A stretch of 64,000 nt of DNA from Streptomyces sp. WP-1 (GTDB lineage Bacteria > Actinomycetota > Actinomycetes > Streptomycetales > Streptomycetaceae), in NCBI RefSeq assembly GCF_030450125.1, contig NZ_CP123923.1, positions 2,046,001 through 2,110,000 on the forward strand, given 5' to 3'. Position 1 is the stretch's first letter. Every line of letters starts with the position of its first letter. Position numbers and translations under genes: made by a program. The notes under the pieces are model-generated. The model saw only the letters and a program-made list of their open reading frames with translations. It had not been told where the DNA came from and searched no databases. This document shows positions 16,003-24,887 of this stretch, piece after piece.

Positions 16003-16042
16003 GTAAGCGGCCCGTCAGCGCCCGGTCAGACCGCGTTGTCAC
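16003..16042 (+). promoter_or_regulatory. SARP box for the carboxylase genes
   Basis: Heptamers GTAAGCG (16003), GTCAGCG (16014) and GTCAGAC (16025), then a weak TTGTCAC (16036), repeat every 11 bases. CACGAT, eight bases after the third repeat, could serve as -10. The box lies about 85 bases before the carboxylase start and after the SARP gene, tying malonyl-CoA supply to the cluster. Confidence 0.7.
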
Positions 16043-16124
16043 GATCGTGTCCGGATCACCCCGGCGGCGGCCCGGCGCGGGCGGCGTCCGATGTCACGTC
16101 ACCTCACCGCAGAGGCAGGCAGAG

Positions 16125-17669
16125 ATGAAGTCCCATATCGCGGAACTGGCCGGCATACGCGAGAGCGTGCTCGCCGGCCCGAGCGAGAAGGCGACCGCGG
16201 CGCAGCACGCCAAGGGCAAGCTGACGGCACGGGAGCGGATCGAACTGCTCCTGGATCCCGGTTCCTTCCAGGAGGTCGAGCCGCTGCGGCGGCACCGGGC
16301 CACCGGTTTCGGCCTGGAGGCGAAGAAGCCGTACACGGACGGTGTGATCACCGGCTGGGGCACGGTCGAGGACCGTACGGTCTTCGTCTACGCGCACGAC
16401 TTCCGGATCTTCGGCGGCGCGCTGGGCGAGGCCCACGCCACCAAGATCCACAAGATCATGGACATGGCCATCGCGGCCGGCGCGCCGCTCGTGTCGCTGA
16501 ACGACGGCGCGGGCGCCCGCATCCAGGAGGGCGTGACCGCGCTCGCCGGGTACGGCGGCATCTTCCGGCGGAACACCGCCGCCTCCGGGGTGATCCCGCA
16601 GATCTCCGTGATGCTCGGCCCGTGCGCGGGCGGCGCCGCCTACTCCCCCGCGCTGACCGACTTCGTCTTCATGGTGCGCGAGACCTCGCAGATGTTCATC
16701 ACCGGACCCGACGTGGTCAAGGCGGTCACCGGCGAGGAGATCACCCAGAACGGCCTGGGCGGCGCGGATGTGCACGCCGAGACCAGCGGGGTCTGCCACT
16801 TCGCCTACGACGACGAGGAGACCTGCCTGGAGGAGGTCCGCTACCTCCTCTCGCTGCTCCCGGGCAACAACCGGGAGAACCCGCCGCGGGTGGAGTGCTC
16901 CGACCCGGCCGACCGGCGCTGCGAGGCGCTGGCCGATCTGGTGCCGGAGGACGGCAACCGGCCGTACGACATGACGAAGGTGATCGAGGAGATCGTCGAC
17001 GACGGCGAGTACCTGGAGGTCCACCAGCGCTGGGCCCGCAACATCATCTGCGCGCTCGCCCGCCTCGACGGCCAGGTCGTCGGCATCATCGCCAACCAGC
17101 CGCAGACCCTCGCCGGCGTCCTCGACATCGAGGCGTCCGAGAAGGCCGCGCGTTTCGTGCAGATGTGCGACGCGTTCAGCATCCCACTGGTCACCCTGCT
17201 GGACGTGCCGGGCTTCCTGCCGGGCGTCGGCCAGGAGCACGGCGGCATCATCCGCCGGGGCGCGAAGCTGCTGTACGCCTACTGCAACGCCACCGTGCCG
17301 CGCATCTCCCTGATCCTGCGCAAGGCGTACGGCGGCGCGTACATCGTGATGGACTCCCAGTCGATCGGCGCGGACCTGACGTTCGCCTGGCCGACGAACG
17401 AGATCGCGGTGATGGGCGCGGAGGGCGCGGCCAATGTCATCTTCCGCCGCCAGATCGCCGACGCCGAGGACCCCGAGGCCATGCGCGCGCGGCTGGTCAA
17501 GGAGTACAAGTCCGAGCTGATGCACCCCTATTACGCCGCCGAGCGCGGCCTCGTCGACGACGTCATCGATCCCGCCGAGACCCGCGAGGTCCTGGTGCGG
17601 TCGCTGGCGATGCTCCGCACGAAGCACGCGGAGAGCCCCGCCCGCAAGCACGGCAACCCCCCTCAATGA
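16125..17669 (+). CDS. Acyl-CoA carboxylase beta (carboxyltransferase) subunit
   Basis: A 514-residue AccB/PccB-type carboxyltransferase with two crotonase-fold halves. The N half has LNDGAGARIQEGV and GPCAGGAAYSPALTDF; the C half has DVPGFLPGVGQEHGGIIRRG and AYGGAYIVM. It would move CO2 from a biotin carrier to acetyl- or propionyl-CoA. The biotinylated alpha subunit is not in the window and would be shared with primary metabolism. Translation starts at ATG 16125. The SARP box upstream argues it is a dedicated malonyl-CoA source for the KAS III/KAS II/ACP set. Confidence 0.9.
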   Translation: MKSHIAELAGIRESVLAGPSEKATAAQHAKGKLTARERIELLLDPGSFQEVEPLRRHRATGFGLEAKKPYTDGVITGWGTVEDRTVFVYAHDFRIFGGALGEAHATKIHKIMDMAIAAGAPLVSLNDGAGARIQEGVTALAGYGGIFRRNTAASGVIPQISVMLGPCAGGAAYSPALTDFVFMVRETSQMFITGPDVVKAVTGEEITQNGLGGADVHAETSGVCHFAYDDEETCLEEVRYLLSLLPGNNRENPPRVECSDPADRRCEALADLVPEDGNRPYDMTKVIEEIVDDGEYLEVHQRWARNIICALARLDGQVVGIIANQPQTLAGVLDIEASEKAARFVQMCDAFSIPLVTLLDVPGFLPGVGQEHGGIIRRGAKLLYAYCNATVPRISLILRKAYGGAYIVMDSQSIGADLTFAWPTNEIAVMGAEGAANVIFRRQIADAEDPEAMRARLVKEYKSELMHPYYAAERGLVDDVIDPAETREVLVRSLAMLRTKHAESPARKHGNPPQ

Positions 17670-17680
17670 CGGAGGTCCCC

Positions 17681-17881
17681 ATGTCCGTGTCCACTCCCTC
17701 CCCCACTCCCCCCATCCGGGTCGAGCGGGGCGAAGCCACCGACGAGGAACTGGCCGCCCTGACCGTCCTCCTGCTCAGCCGCAGCGCCCTCCCGGGCCCC
17801 GGCACCGACGCGTCCTCCCCGGGTACGACGTCCTGGCGCCCGCATTCCTTCCACGCGCCGCACAGCTGGCAGCGGGCGTAA
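17681..17881 (+). CDS. Acyl-CoA carboxylase epsilon subunit
   Basis: A 66-residue small protein with the actinobacterial AccE/PccE pattern: an N-terminal IRVERGEATDEELAALTVLL helix, then a basic/aromatic tail with tryptophans. GGAGGT at 17671 sets ATG 17681. An earlier ATG overlaps the beta-subunit stop but lacks a ribosome site. Epsilon subunits stabilise the alpha-beta complex. It probably marks the right end of the azoxy cluster. Confidence 0.82.
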   Translation: MSVSTPSPTPPIRVERGEATDEELAALTVLLLSRSALPGPGTDASSPGTTSWRPHSFHAPHSWQRA

Positions 17882-17962
17882 CCACCTGGACGGCCCAGGG
17901 AGGCGCGCCACCGGTACGGGTGCGCCTGCCCTGGACCCCGGCTCCCGCGTGGCCGCCCCGGA

Positions 17963-18568
<606 letters not shown>

Positions 18569-18587
18569 TCACCCGGGCGGTGGCGCG

Positions 18588-18986
18588 TCACGGCAGTACG
18601 GCGAACCCGTCCAGCTCCACCAGCGCCGATTCGTCCCACAGTCGTACGACCTGAACGACGGCCATCGCCGGATAGTCCCGGCCCGCCGCCGCGCGCCACA
18701 GCCGCCCCAGTTCCCGTGCCTGCGCCCGGTACGCGGCGACGTCCGTGGCGTACACCGTGACCCGGGCCAGATCCGCGGGCGTGCCGCCGGCCGCGCGCAG
18801 GGCGGCGAGCAGATTGCCCAGCGCCCGCTCGAACTGCTCGGCCAGGGTGTCGCCGGTGATCTTCCCGTCGGCGTCGAGCGCGGTCTGCCCGGCGAGGAAC
18901 ACCACCGTGGACCCGGTCGCGACGACGGCGTGCGAGAACCCCGTGGGCGGGGCCAGCTCGGGCGGGTTGACGCGTTCGGTGGTCAC
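18588..18986 (-). CDS. RidA/YjgF-family deaminase
   Basis: A 132-residue RidA-like protein: VFLAGQTALDADGKITG, a central helix and VTVYATDVAAY followed by a beta strand. The GTG start has AGGAGG eight bases upstream and overlaps the acyl-CoA dehydrogenase stop. RidA proteins hydrolyse reactive enamines/imines. In an anthraniloyl-CoA route it may release ammonia from an enamine or imine intermediate, which fits its co-operonic place. Confidence 0.85.
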   Translation of the reverse strand: MTTERVNPPELAPPTGFSHAVVATGSTVVFLAGQTALDADGKITGDTLAEQFERALGNLLAALRAAGGTPADLARVTVYATDVAAYRAQARELGRLWRAAAGRDYPAMAVVQVVRLWDESALVELDGFAVLP

Positions 18987-20116
18987 CGGGCCTCCTGGTC
19001 CTGAGCGGCGTACAACTCCTTGGCGATGATGCCCCGCTGGACCTCGCTGGCGCCCTCGTAGATGCGCGGCGCCCGCACCTCGCGGTAGAGGTGTTCCAGC
19101 AGATGGCCGTGTTCGAGGGCGCGCGCGCCGTGCAACTGCACGGCGGTGTCGACGACATACTGCGCGGTCTCCGTCGCGAGCAGCTTGGCCATCGCGGAGC
19201 GGCGGGGCACATCGGGCGCGCCCTCGTCGTACGCGCTCGCCGCCGCGTACACCATCAGCCGGGCCGCCTCGGTGCGCAGCGCCATCTCCGCGACCTGGTG
19301 CGACACCGCCTGGAGATCCATCAACCGGCCCTTGAACGCCTGCCGTTGACGGGTGTGCGCGAGGGTCGCGTCCAGCGCGGCCTGCGCCATGCCGACCGCG
19401 AACGCCCCGACGCTGGGCCGGAAGAGGTTGAGTGTCCCCATCGCGACGGCGAAGCCCCGGCCGACCTCGCCGAGCACGTCGTCGGAGGTGACGGGCACCG
19501 CGTCGAAGTCGAGGGCGCCGATGGGGTGCGGGGAGATCATCTCCAGTGCGCGGCCGGTGAGTCCGGGCCGGTCGGCGGGGACGAGGAACGCCGTCACGCC
19601 CCGGGCGCCGGCGCGGGGCGCGGTGCGCGCGAAGACGGTGTAGAAGTCGGCCTCGGGCGCGTTGGAGATCCAACACTTCTCCCCCGTAAGACGCCACTGC
19701 CCCGGTCCGCGCTCCTCGGCCGCGAGCGCCAGCGCGGCGGCGTCCGAGCCGGCGCCGGGCTCGCTCAGCGCGAAGGCCGCGACCGCGCCGCCCTCGGCGA
19801 CCCGGGGCAGCCAGCGCTCCCGCTGGGCCGGGCTGCCGTGCGCGTGCACGGGGTGGGCGCCGAGCCCCTGGAGGGCGAGCGCGGTCTCCGCCTCCGTACA
19901 GCCCTGCGCCAACGACTCCCGCATCAGGCACAGATCGAGCGCTCCGGATGTGAACAGCTTGGTGAGCAGGCCGAGTTGACCCAGCTCGGCCAGCAGGGGC
20001 CGGTTGACACGGCCGGGGGCGCCCTTGTCGGCGAGCGGGCGCAGCCGTTCGGCGGCGAGCGCCCGAAGTCGCGCGCACCAGGCCAGCCGCTCGGGTTCGA
20101 GTGAGAATGCGGGCAC
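18983..20116 (-). CDS. Acyl-CoA dehydrogenase
   Basis: A 377-residue flavoprotein of normal acyl-CoA dehydrogenase length. FALSEPGAGSDAAAL and WISNAPEAD form the FAD/substrate region. The C-terminal catalytic base region is IYEGASEVQRGIIAKEL. It likely oxidises an alicyclic or acyl-CoA intermediate after the 2-aminobenzoyl-CoA ring is reduced. It leads the leftward pair with RidA and is divergent from the CoA ligase, sharing the control region 20117-20269. Confidence 0.88.
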   Translation of the reverse strand: MPAFSLEPERLAWCARLRALAAERLRPLADKGAPGRVNRPLLAELGQLGLLTKLFTSGALDLCLMRESLAQGCTEAETALALQGLGAHPVHAHGSPAQRERWLPRVAEGGAVAAFALSEPGAGSDAAALALAAEERGPGQWRLTGEKCWISNAPEADFYTVFARTAPRAGARGVTAFLVPADRPGLTGRALEMISPHPIGALDFDAVPVTSDDVLGEVGRGFAVAMGTLNLFRPSVGAFAVGMAQAALDATLAHTRQRQAFKGRLMDLQAVSHQVAEMALRTEAARLMVYAAASAYDEGAPDVPRRSAMAKLLATETAQYVVDTAVQLHGARALEHGHLLEHLYREVRAPRIYEGASEVQRGIIAKELYAAQDQEAR

Positions 20117-20180
20117 TGCCGGTCCTCCCTCCGGGACGGACCACGGCGACCGTCCACCCGTACGACGTTATCGCGCACAG

Positions 20181-20208
20181 TTGACTGCCGTCACCAACAC
20201 GATACGCT
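20181..20208 (+). promoter_or_regulatory. Divergent promoter with TGACTGCCGTCAC operator
   Basis: TTGACT (20181) and TACGCT (20203) form a sigma-70-type promoter with 16-base spacing, about 60 bases before the CoA ligase. TGACTGCCGTCAC (20182-20194) overlaps the -35. It matches 12 of 13 bases of a site at 34090-34102 before the enoyl-CoA hydratase gene. It is the likely operator of the local PaaX-family regulator. Confidence 0.6.
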
Positions 20209-20269
20209 CCCTTCACGAGCCCGCCAGGAATGCCCGTCCGGACGTCCGTCACGGCAAAGGGGCGACGCC

Positions 20270-21862
20270 ATGCATCTCTCGGCCCACGTGGACACCTTCG
20301 CGCGCGACCATCTCCCGCCGCCACAGGAGTGGCCCGAGCTGCGCTTCGACCTGCCGGAGCTGCGCTATCCGGCCCGGCTGAACTGCGCGGTGGAACTCCT
20401 CGGCCACGCCGACGGCACCCGCCCGGCCTTCCGCACCCCGGACGGGTCCCTATGGACGTACGACGAGCTGCGCGCCCGGGTCGACCGGGTCGCGCATCTG
20501 CTCACCGGCGAGCTGGGCGTCGTACCCGGCAACCGGGTGCTGCTGCGCGGCCCCACCACCCCCTGGCTCGCGGCCTGCTGGCTCGCGGTGCTGAAGGCGG
20601 GCGCGGTCGCCGTCACCGTGCTGGCCCAGCAGCGCCCGCACGAACTGGCGACCATCTGCGAGATCGCCCGGGTGGGCCACGCGCTGTGCGACGTCCGCGC
20701 GGTGGACGACCTGGCGAAGGCCGGGATACCCGGGCTGCGCATCACCACGTACGGCGGCGACACCCCTGACGACCTGCTGCGCCGCGCCGCGCCCGGGACC
20801 CCCTACCCCGCGGTCGACACCGCCTGCGACGACGTCGCCCTGATCGCCTTCACCTCGGGCACCACGGGACGCCCGAAGGGATGCATGCACTTCCACCGGG
20901 ACGTGCTGGCCGTCGCCGACACCTTCTCCCGGCACGTCCTGCGCCCCCGCCCCGACGACGTCTTCGCGGGCAGCCCCCCGCTCGGCTTCACCTTCGGCCT
21001 CGGCGGCCTGGTGATCTTCCCGCTGCGGGCCGGCGCGAGCGCCCTCCTGCTGGAGCAGTCCGGCCCCCGCCGGCTCCTCCCGGCGATAGCCGAGCACCGC
21101 GTCTCGGTCCTGTTCACCGCCCCGACCGCCTACCGCGCCATGCTGGACGAGCTGGACGGCCACGACGTCTCCTCGCTGCGGCGCTGCGTGTCGGCCGGGG
21201 AGAACCTGCCCGCGGCGACCTGGCGGGCGTGGCACGAGCGCACCGGGGTGCGGATCATCAACGGCATCGGCGCGACCGAGCTGCTGCACATCTTCGTCTC
21301 CGCCGCGGACGACGGCACCAGACCGGGCGCCACGGGCGTGCCGGTGCCGGGCTGGCAGGCGCGGGTGCAGCATCCGGACGGCACCCCGCTGCCCGACGGC
21401 GAACCCGGGCTGCTGGCCGTGCGCGGCCCGGTCGGCTGCCGCTATCTGGCGGACCCCCGCCAGCGCCAGTACGTGCGCGGCGGCTGGAACATCACCGGCG
21501 ACACGTACGTCCGTGGACCCGACGGCTACTTCCGCTATGTGGCCCGCGCCGACGACATGATCATATCGGCCGGGTACAACATCGCGGGGCCCGAGGTGGA
21601 GGACGCCCTGCTGCGCCATCCGGACGTGATGGAGACGGCGGTGGTCGGCCGTCCGGACGAGGTCCGCGGCCAGGTGGTGGTCGCCTACGCGGTGCTGCGC
21701 GAGGGCGCCCGCCGCGATCCGGAGGCGCTGCGCGCGTTCCTGACCGCCGAACTGGCGCCGTACAAATGCCCGCGCGAGTTCGTCTTCCTCTCCGCCCTCC
21801 CCCGCACCGCCACCGGCAAGTTGCAGCGGTTCCGCCTACGCACCCCGAGTGACCAGCAGTGA
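20270..21862 (+). CDS. 2-aminobenzoate/benzoate-type CoA ligase
   Basis: A 530-residue AMP-forming ligase. The P-loop-like TSGTTGRPKG and core motifs INGIGATE, GWNITGDTYVRGPDGYF and C-terminal lysine region LPRTATGKLQRFRL are all present. The N-terminal layout matches 2-aminobenzoate-CoA ligases rather than acyl-CoA synthetases in general. It would activate anthranilate (for example from kynurenine) to 2-aminobenzoyl-CoA, the substrate of the fused monooxygenase/reductase at 30898-33189. Salicylate or benzoate are alternative substrates. Confidence 0.82.
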   Translation: MHLSAHVDTFARDHLPPPQEWPELRFDLPELRYPARLNCAVELLGHADGTRPAFRTPDGSLWTYDELRARVDRVAHLLTGELGVVPGNRVLLRGPTTPWLAACWLAVLKAGAVAVTVLAQQRPHELATICEIARVGHALCDVRAVDDLAKAGIPGLRITTYGGDTPDDLLRRAAPGTPYPAVDTACDDVALIAFTSGTTGRPKGCMHFHRDVLAVADTFSRHVLRPRPDDVFAGSPPLGFTFGLGGLVIFPLRAGASALLLEQSGPRRLLPAIAEHRVSVLFTAPTAYRAMLDELDGHDVSSLRRCVSAGENLPAATWRAWHERTGVRIINGIGATELLHIFVSAADDGTRPGATGVPVPGWQARVQHPDGTPLPDGEPGLLAVRGPVGCRYLADPRQRQYVRGGWNITGDTYVRGPDGYFRYVARADDMIISAGYNIAGPEVEDALLRHPDVMETAVVGRPDEVRGQVVVAYAVLREGARRDPEALRAFLTAELAPYKCPREFVFLSALPRTATGKLQRFRLRTPSDQQ

Positions 21863-21877
21863 TGCCGACGACCTAAG

Positions 21878-22696
21878 ATGATCATCGTGTCCGAGCAGCA
21901 CGCCCCCAGATCCCTCATCGTCACGCTCTACGGCGCGTACGGCCGCTCCATGCCCGGCCCGATGCCCGTCGCCGAGCTGATCCGGCTGCTGGCCGCGGTC
22001 GACGTGGACGCACCCTCCGTACGCTCCTCGGTGTCCCGCCTCAAGCGCCGCGGCCTGCTGCTGCCCGCCCGCACGGAGACCGGCGCCGCCGGCTACGAAC
22101 TCTCGCCCGAGGCCCTCCAGTTGATGGAGGACGGCGACCGCCGCATCTACGCCGCCGCGCCGCCCGAGGACGCGGGCTGGGTGCTGGCGGTCTTCTCGGT
22201 GCCGGAGACGGAACGCCAGAAGCGCCATGTGCTGCGCTCCCGCCTGTCCGCGCTGGGCTTCGGCACGGCGGCCCCCGGCGTCTGGATCGCCCCGTCGCGT
22301 CTCCACGAGGAGACCGAACACACCCTGCGCCGCCTCCGCCTGGACCCGTACGTCGACTTCTTCCGCGGCGACCACCTGGGCTTCGCCCCCACTTCCGAGG
22401 CGGTCGCCCGCTGGTGGGACCTCGCCTCGATCGCCGAGGAGCACATCCGCTTCCTGAACACCCACGCCCCGCTCCTGCGCGCCTGGGAACACCGCGCGGA
22501 CACCCCGCCGCAGGACGCCTACCGCGACTACCTCCGCACCCTCGACTCCTGGCGCCACCTCCCCTACACCGACCCCGGCCTGCCCACCGACCTGCTCCCC
22601 GCCGACTGGCCGGGCGTGCGCTCGTCGGAGGTCTTCAGGGCGCTGCACGAGCGACTGCGGGACGCGGGCGCGGAGTTCGCACGGCAGACCCCCTGA
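21878..22696 (+). CDS. PaaX-family transcriptional regulator
   Basis: A 272-residue PaaX-like repressor: an N-terminal winged helix (SVRSSVSRLKRRGLL), a central PaaX domain beginning about residue 105 (WVLAVFSVPETERQKR) and a C-terminal PaaX_C helix bundle. These repressors sense aryl-CoA thioesters. It lies 15 bases after the CoA ligase and should control both this group and the genes at 30.9-34.0 kb through the shared TGACTG-YCGTCAC motif. No clear ribosome site precedes ATG 21878. A GTG nine bases later is possible. Confidence 0.85.
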   Translation: MIIVSEQHAPRSLIVTLYGAYGRSMPGPMPVAELIRLLAAVDVDAPSVRSSVSRLKRRGLLLPARTETGAAGYELSPEALQLMEDGDRRIYAAAPPEDAGWVLAVFSVPETERQKRHVLRSRLSALGFGTAAPGVWIAPSRLHEETEHTLRRLRLDPYVDFFRGDHLGFAPTSEAVARWWDLASIAEEHIRFLNTHAPLLRAWEHRADTPPQDAYRDYLRTLDSWRHLPYTDPGLPTDLLPADWPGVRSSEVFRALHERLRDAGAEFARQTP

Positions 22697-22718
22697 GCGG
22701 GCCTCCGCCGACGCCCTC

Positions 22719-23129
22719 TCAGATCCGTCCGCCGGTGAGCCGGGTGATCGGCCCCTGCGTACGGCGTCCCGCCCGGCGCCCCGCGAGATACGACAGCACC
22801 CCCAGCGCGGACAGCCCGACGCCCGCCCCGGCGGCGATGGCCTTCCGCTTCGCGACCACCGTCCACGCGGTCCTGGCGGCGCCCACGGCGTGCCCCGAGG
22901 CGGCGACGACCGCCTGCCGGCCGGCCTGCACCCGCTCGGCCGTACCCCGCACCACCGCGGCCCCCGCCCCGGCCGTACGCTCCGCCACCCCGACGGCCTC
23001 CGCCGCCACCTCGTCCGACTTGTCCGCCGCCTTCCCGGCCGCCTGCGCCGCCGGCGCAGTCACCTTGGCGGTCGCCCGCCGGGCCTTGTCCACGGATTCC
23101 TGATTGGTGCCACTGTTCGTCTGAGTCAT
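22719..23129 (-). CDS. Alanine-rich small membrane-anchored protein
   Basis: A 136-residue protein, Ala/Val/Lys-rich, opening MTQTNSGTNQESVDKARR. It has a long amphipathic helical region and one hydrophobic segment near residues 95-115 (AIAAGAGVGLSALGVLSYLAG), followed by a basic tail. GCGGAG precedes ATG 23129; a longer upstream frame lacks support. The family is not recognised. The pattern resembles phasin-like or envelope-associated stress proteins. Confidence 0.6.
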   Translation of the reverse strand: MTQTNSGTNQESVDKARRATAKVTAPAAQAAGKAADKSDEVAAEAVGVAERTAGAGAAVVRGTAERVQAGRQAVVAASGHAVGAARTAWTVVAKRKAIAAGAGVGLSALGVLSYLAGRRAGRRTQGPITRLTGGRI

Positions 23130-23422
23130 GAACTCCGCGTTGCCGCTGCCACGAAGGGCAAACACGTTTGCCGGGCCCTGGAGTTCCGGTACCGGACGCC
23201 TGACCGGCGGCACGCACCACCGGCAGGAGGGCTTCGGAATCGGATCGGAAGCGGTTGGCAGGTACCGGCGGAAGTGTCCGGGATGGTCTGGTGGACAACG
23301 GCGAGGCCGGGTGCGGCGGCACATGGCGCCGGGCGGCGGGAGATCCGCGAAGGGGGAACTGCGAGATGCGGAGCGGCCCGCAGTCCCGGGGGAAGCGTCC
23401 CGGCCCCCGCCCGGCCTCGCCG

Positions 23423-24835
23423 TCAATCCGTCACGCGCGGTCCGGGCACCAGGTCCTGGAAGCGCTGCTCCACAGGGGTCAGGTCGGTCTGGCCCAGTTC
23501 CTGAGGCCGGACGACGAGCCGGAGTTCGGGGGTCAGAGCGGGGTGACGACGGCAGGCGTCGATGAACGAGTCCACGATCAGGGCGGCGAGCTGGCCACGG
23601 TCCAGATCGGTGACACGGGCCAGTCCGGAGCCGATCAGCGGAACGGCGACCGGCTTGAACATGCCGTGGACCGCCACCGAGGCCCACAGGTTCTCCAGGC
23701 TCAGCCGCAGGTCACTGTCGCTGGACCTGGCCACCAGATCGTTGCCGAGATGCGAATAGGCGGTGGCGAACACCCGGCGGCCGTCGACCGGCACCACCAC
23801 GGTGGTGCCCACCGGGTAACGCACCCTCCGGCCCAGCGGTTTGGACCGCGCACTCTCGGTACCGACCGCCTTCGTCCTGCGCAGCCCCATCCTCAGCTTG
23901 TCGTCCAGCAGCCGGCGCTGTCCGGCGAACAGCCGGTCGACAAGCTGGCTCTGAACGCTTTCGCGGCTGATCACAAGATCCTCGGCGGTCTCCGTGTCGA
24001 AGGTGTCGGAGAACCCGATCACCAGATTGCAGTCCGCCTGATCGAACAGGTCGCCGCGCACCAACACCACATCGGCCCGCTGGCCGGCCAACGGGACCCG
24101 GTGCCGCAGCAGTTCGTCCCCGTGCCGAGCACGCAGCTCCGCACGCAGCGCGTCGAGGACACGCGCGGCCTCAGCGTCTTCGGGGTATTCATGGACAAGC
24201 AGTTCGGCGACCGGCAGCGCGCGTTCGGGATGACCCAAGTCCGTCTGCACACGCACCAGCTCACGGCGCGCGGAATCCTGGAGGGAGGTCAGGCGGCGTA
24301 TGAAGGGCACCGCGAACCCCTCACCGTTCACCTCGGCCAATGGGCGACCGCGCACCAGGGACAGCGCCTCGGTCAGCCGGTGTGCCGCGGTGGCCGGCGG
24401 TGCGAGCAGGGCATCGCTGACGATCGTGGTGAAGCGTGTGCTGTCCAGTTCCTCGGGTCGCAGCACCAGACGGTACGCGGTTTGCGGACCTTGCACGGTG
24501 ACCTGCTGCTCGGTGCGCAGGATGCTCATTCCGACGCCGTCCCGACCGGGGGACAACGCCCGCCGCAATTCCAGGATCCTCTTCTGGACCTCGTTGCGGT
24601 TTCGCTGGTCCAGCTGACGGGGTTCGTCCGCGAGTCCCCATACGTCGCGACGCAGTTGCCGCACCGGTACCGCCTCGCCCCCGGCCACCACCAGACGGAC
24701 CAGCAATCGTACGGTCAGCGGCGTCAGCCGGACCGGAACGCCATCGACTTCGAGCCGGACCGGGCCCAGTACCTTCACTCGGATACGCGTTCCCGCACCG
24801 GACATCCCGTCGCCCCCCGAGCCTTCGTTCATCAC
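23423..24835 (-). CDS. SARP-type DNA-binding module fused to ThsA-type macro domain
   Basis: A 470-residue chimera. Residues about 17-110 are an OmpR-like winged helix opening RIRVKVLGPVRLEVDG. About 120-235 is a bacterial transcriptional activation domain. From about 245 the protein becomes a macro domain of the Thoeris ThsA kind: VVLVRGDLFDQADCNLVIGF, then VAVPLIGSGLARV and a VRPQELG strand. STAND-type SARPs normally carry NB-ARC and TPR here, so this layout suggests transcriptional control by an ADP-ribose-like nucleotide signal (inference). It is divergent from a membrane-anchored macro protein 52 bases away, whose macro half is clearly homologous. Confidence 0.75.
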   Translation of the reverse strand: MMNEGSGGDGMSGAGTRIRVKVLGPVRLEVDGVPVRLTPLTVRLLVRLVVAGGEAVPVRQLRRDVWGLADEPRQLDQRNRNEVQKRILELRRALSPGRDGVGMSILRTEQQVTVQGPQTAYRLVLRPEELDSTRFTTIVSDALLAPPATAAHRLTEALSLVRGRPLAEVNGEGFAVPFIRRLTSLQDSARRELVRVQTDLGHPERALPVAELLVHEYPEDAEAARVLDALRAELRARHGDELLRHRVPLAGQRADVVLVRGDLFDQADCNLVIGFSDTFDTETAEDLVISRESVQSQLVDRLFAGQRRLLDDKLRMGLRRTKAVGTESARSKPLGRRVRYPVGTTVVVPVDGRRVFATAYSHLGNDLVARSSDSDLRLSLENLWASVAVHGMFKPVAVPLIGSGLARVTDLDRGQLAALIVDSFIDACRRHPALTPELRLVVRPQELGQTDLTPVEQRFQDLVPGPRVTD

Positions 24836-24887
24836 TCTGCGTCAGATTGCGGTGGCTGAAACATTACCATCAGATCGTGGGGTACTC

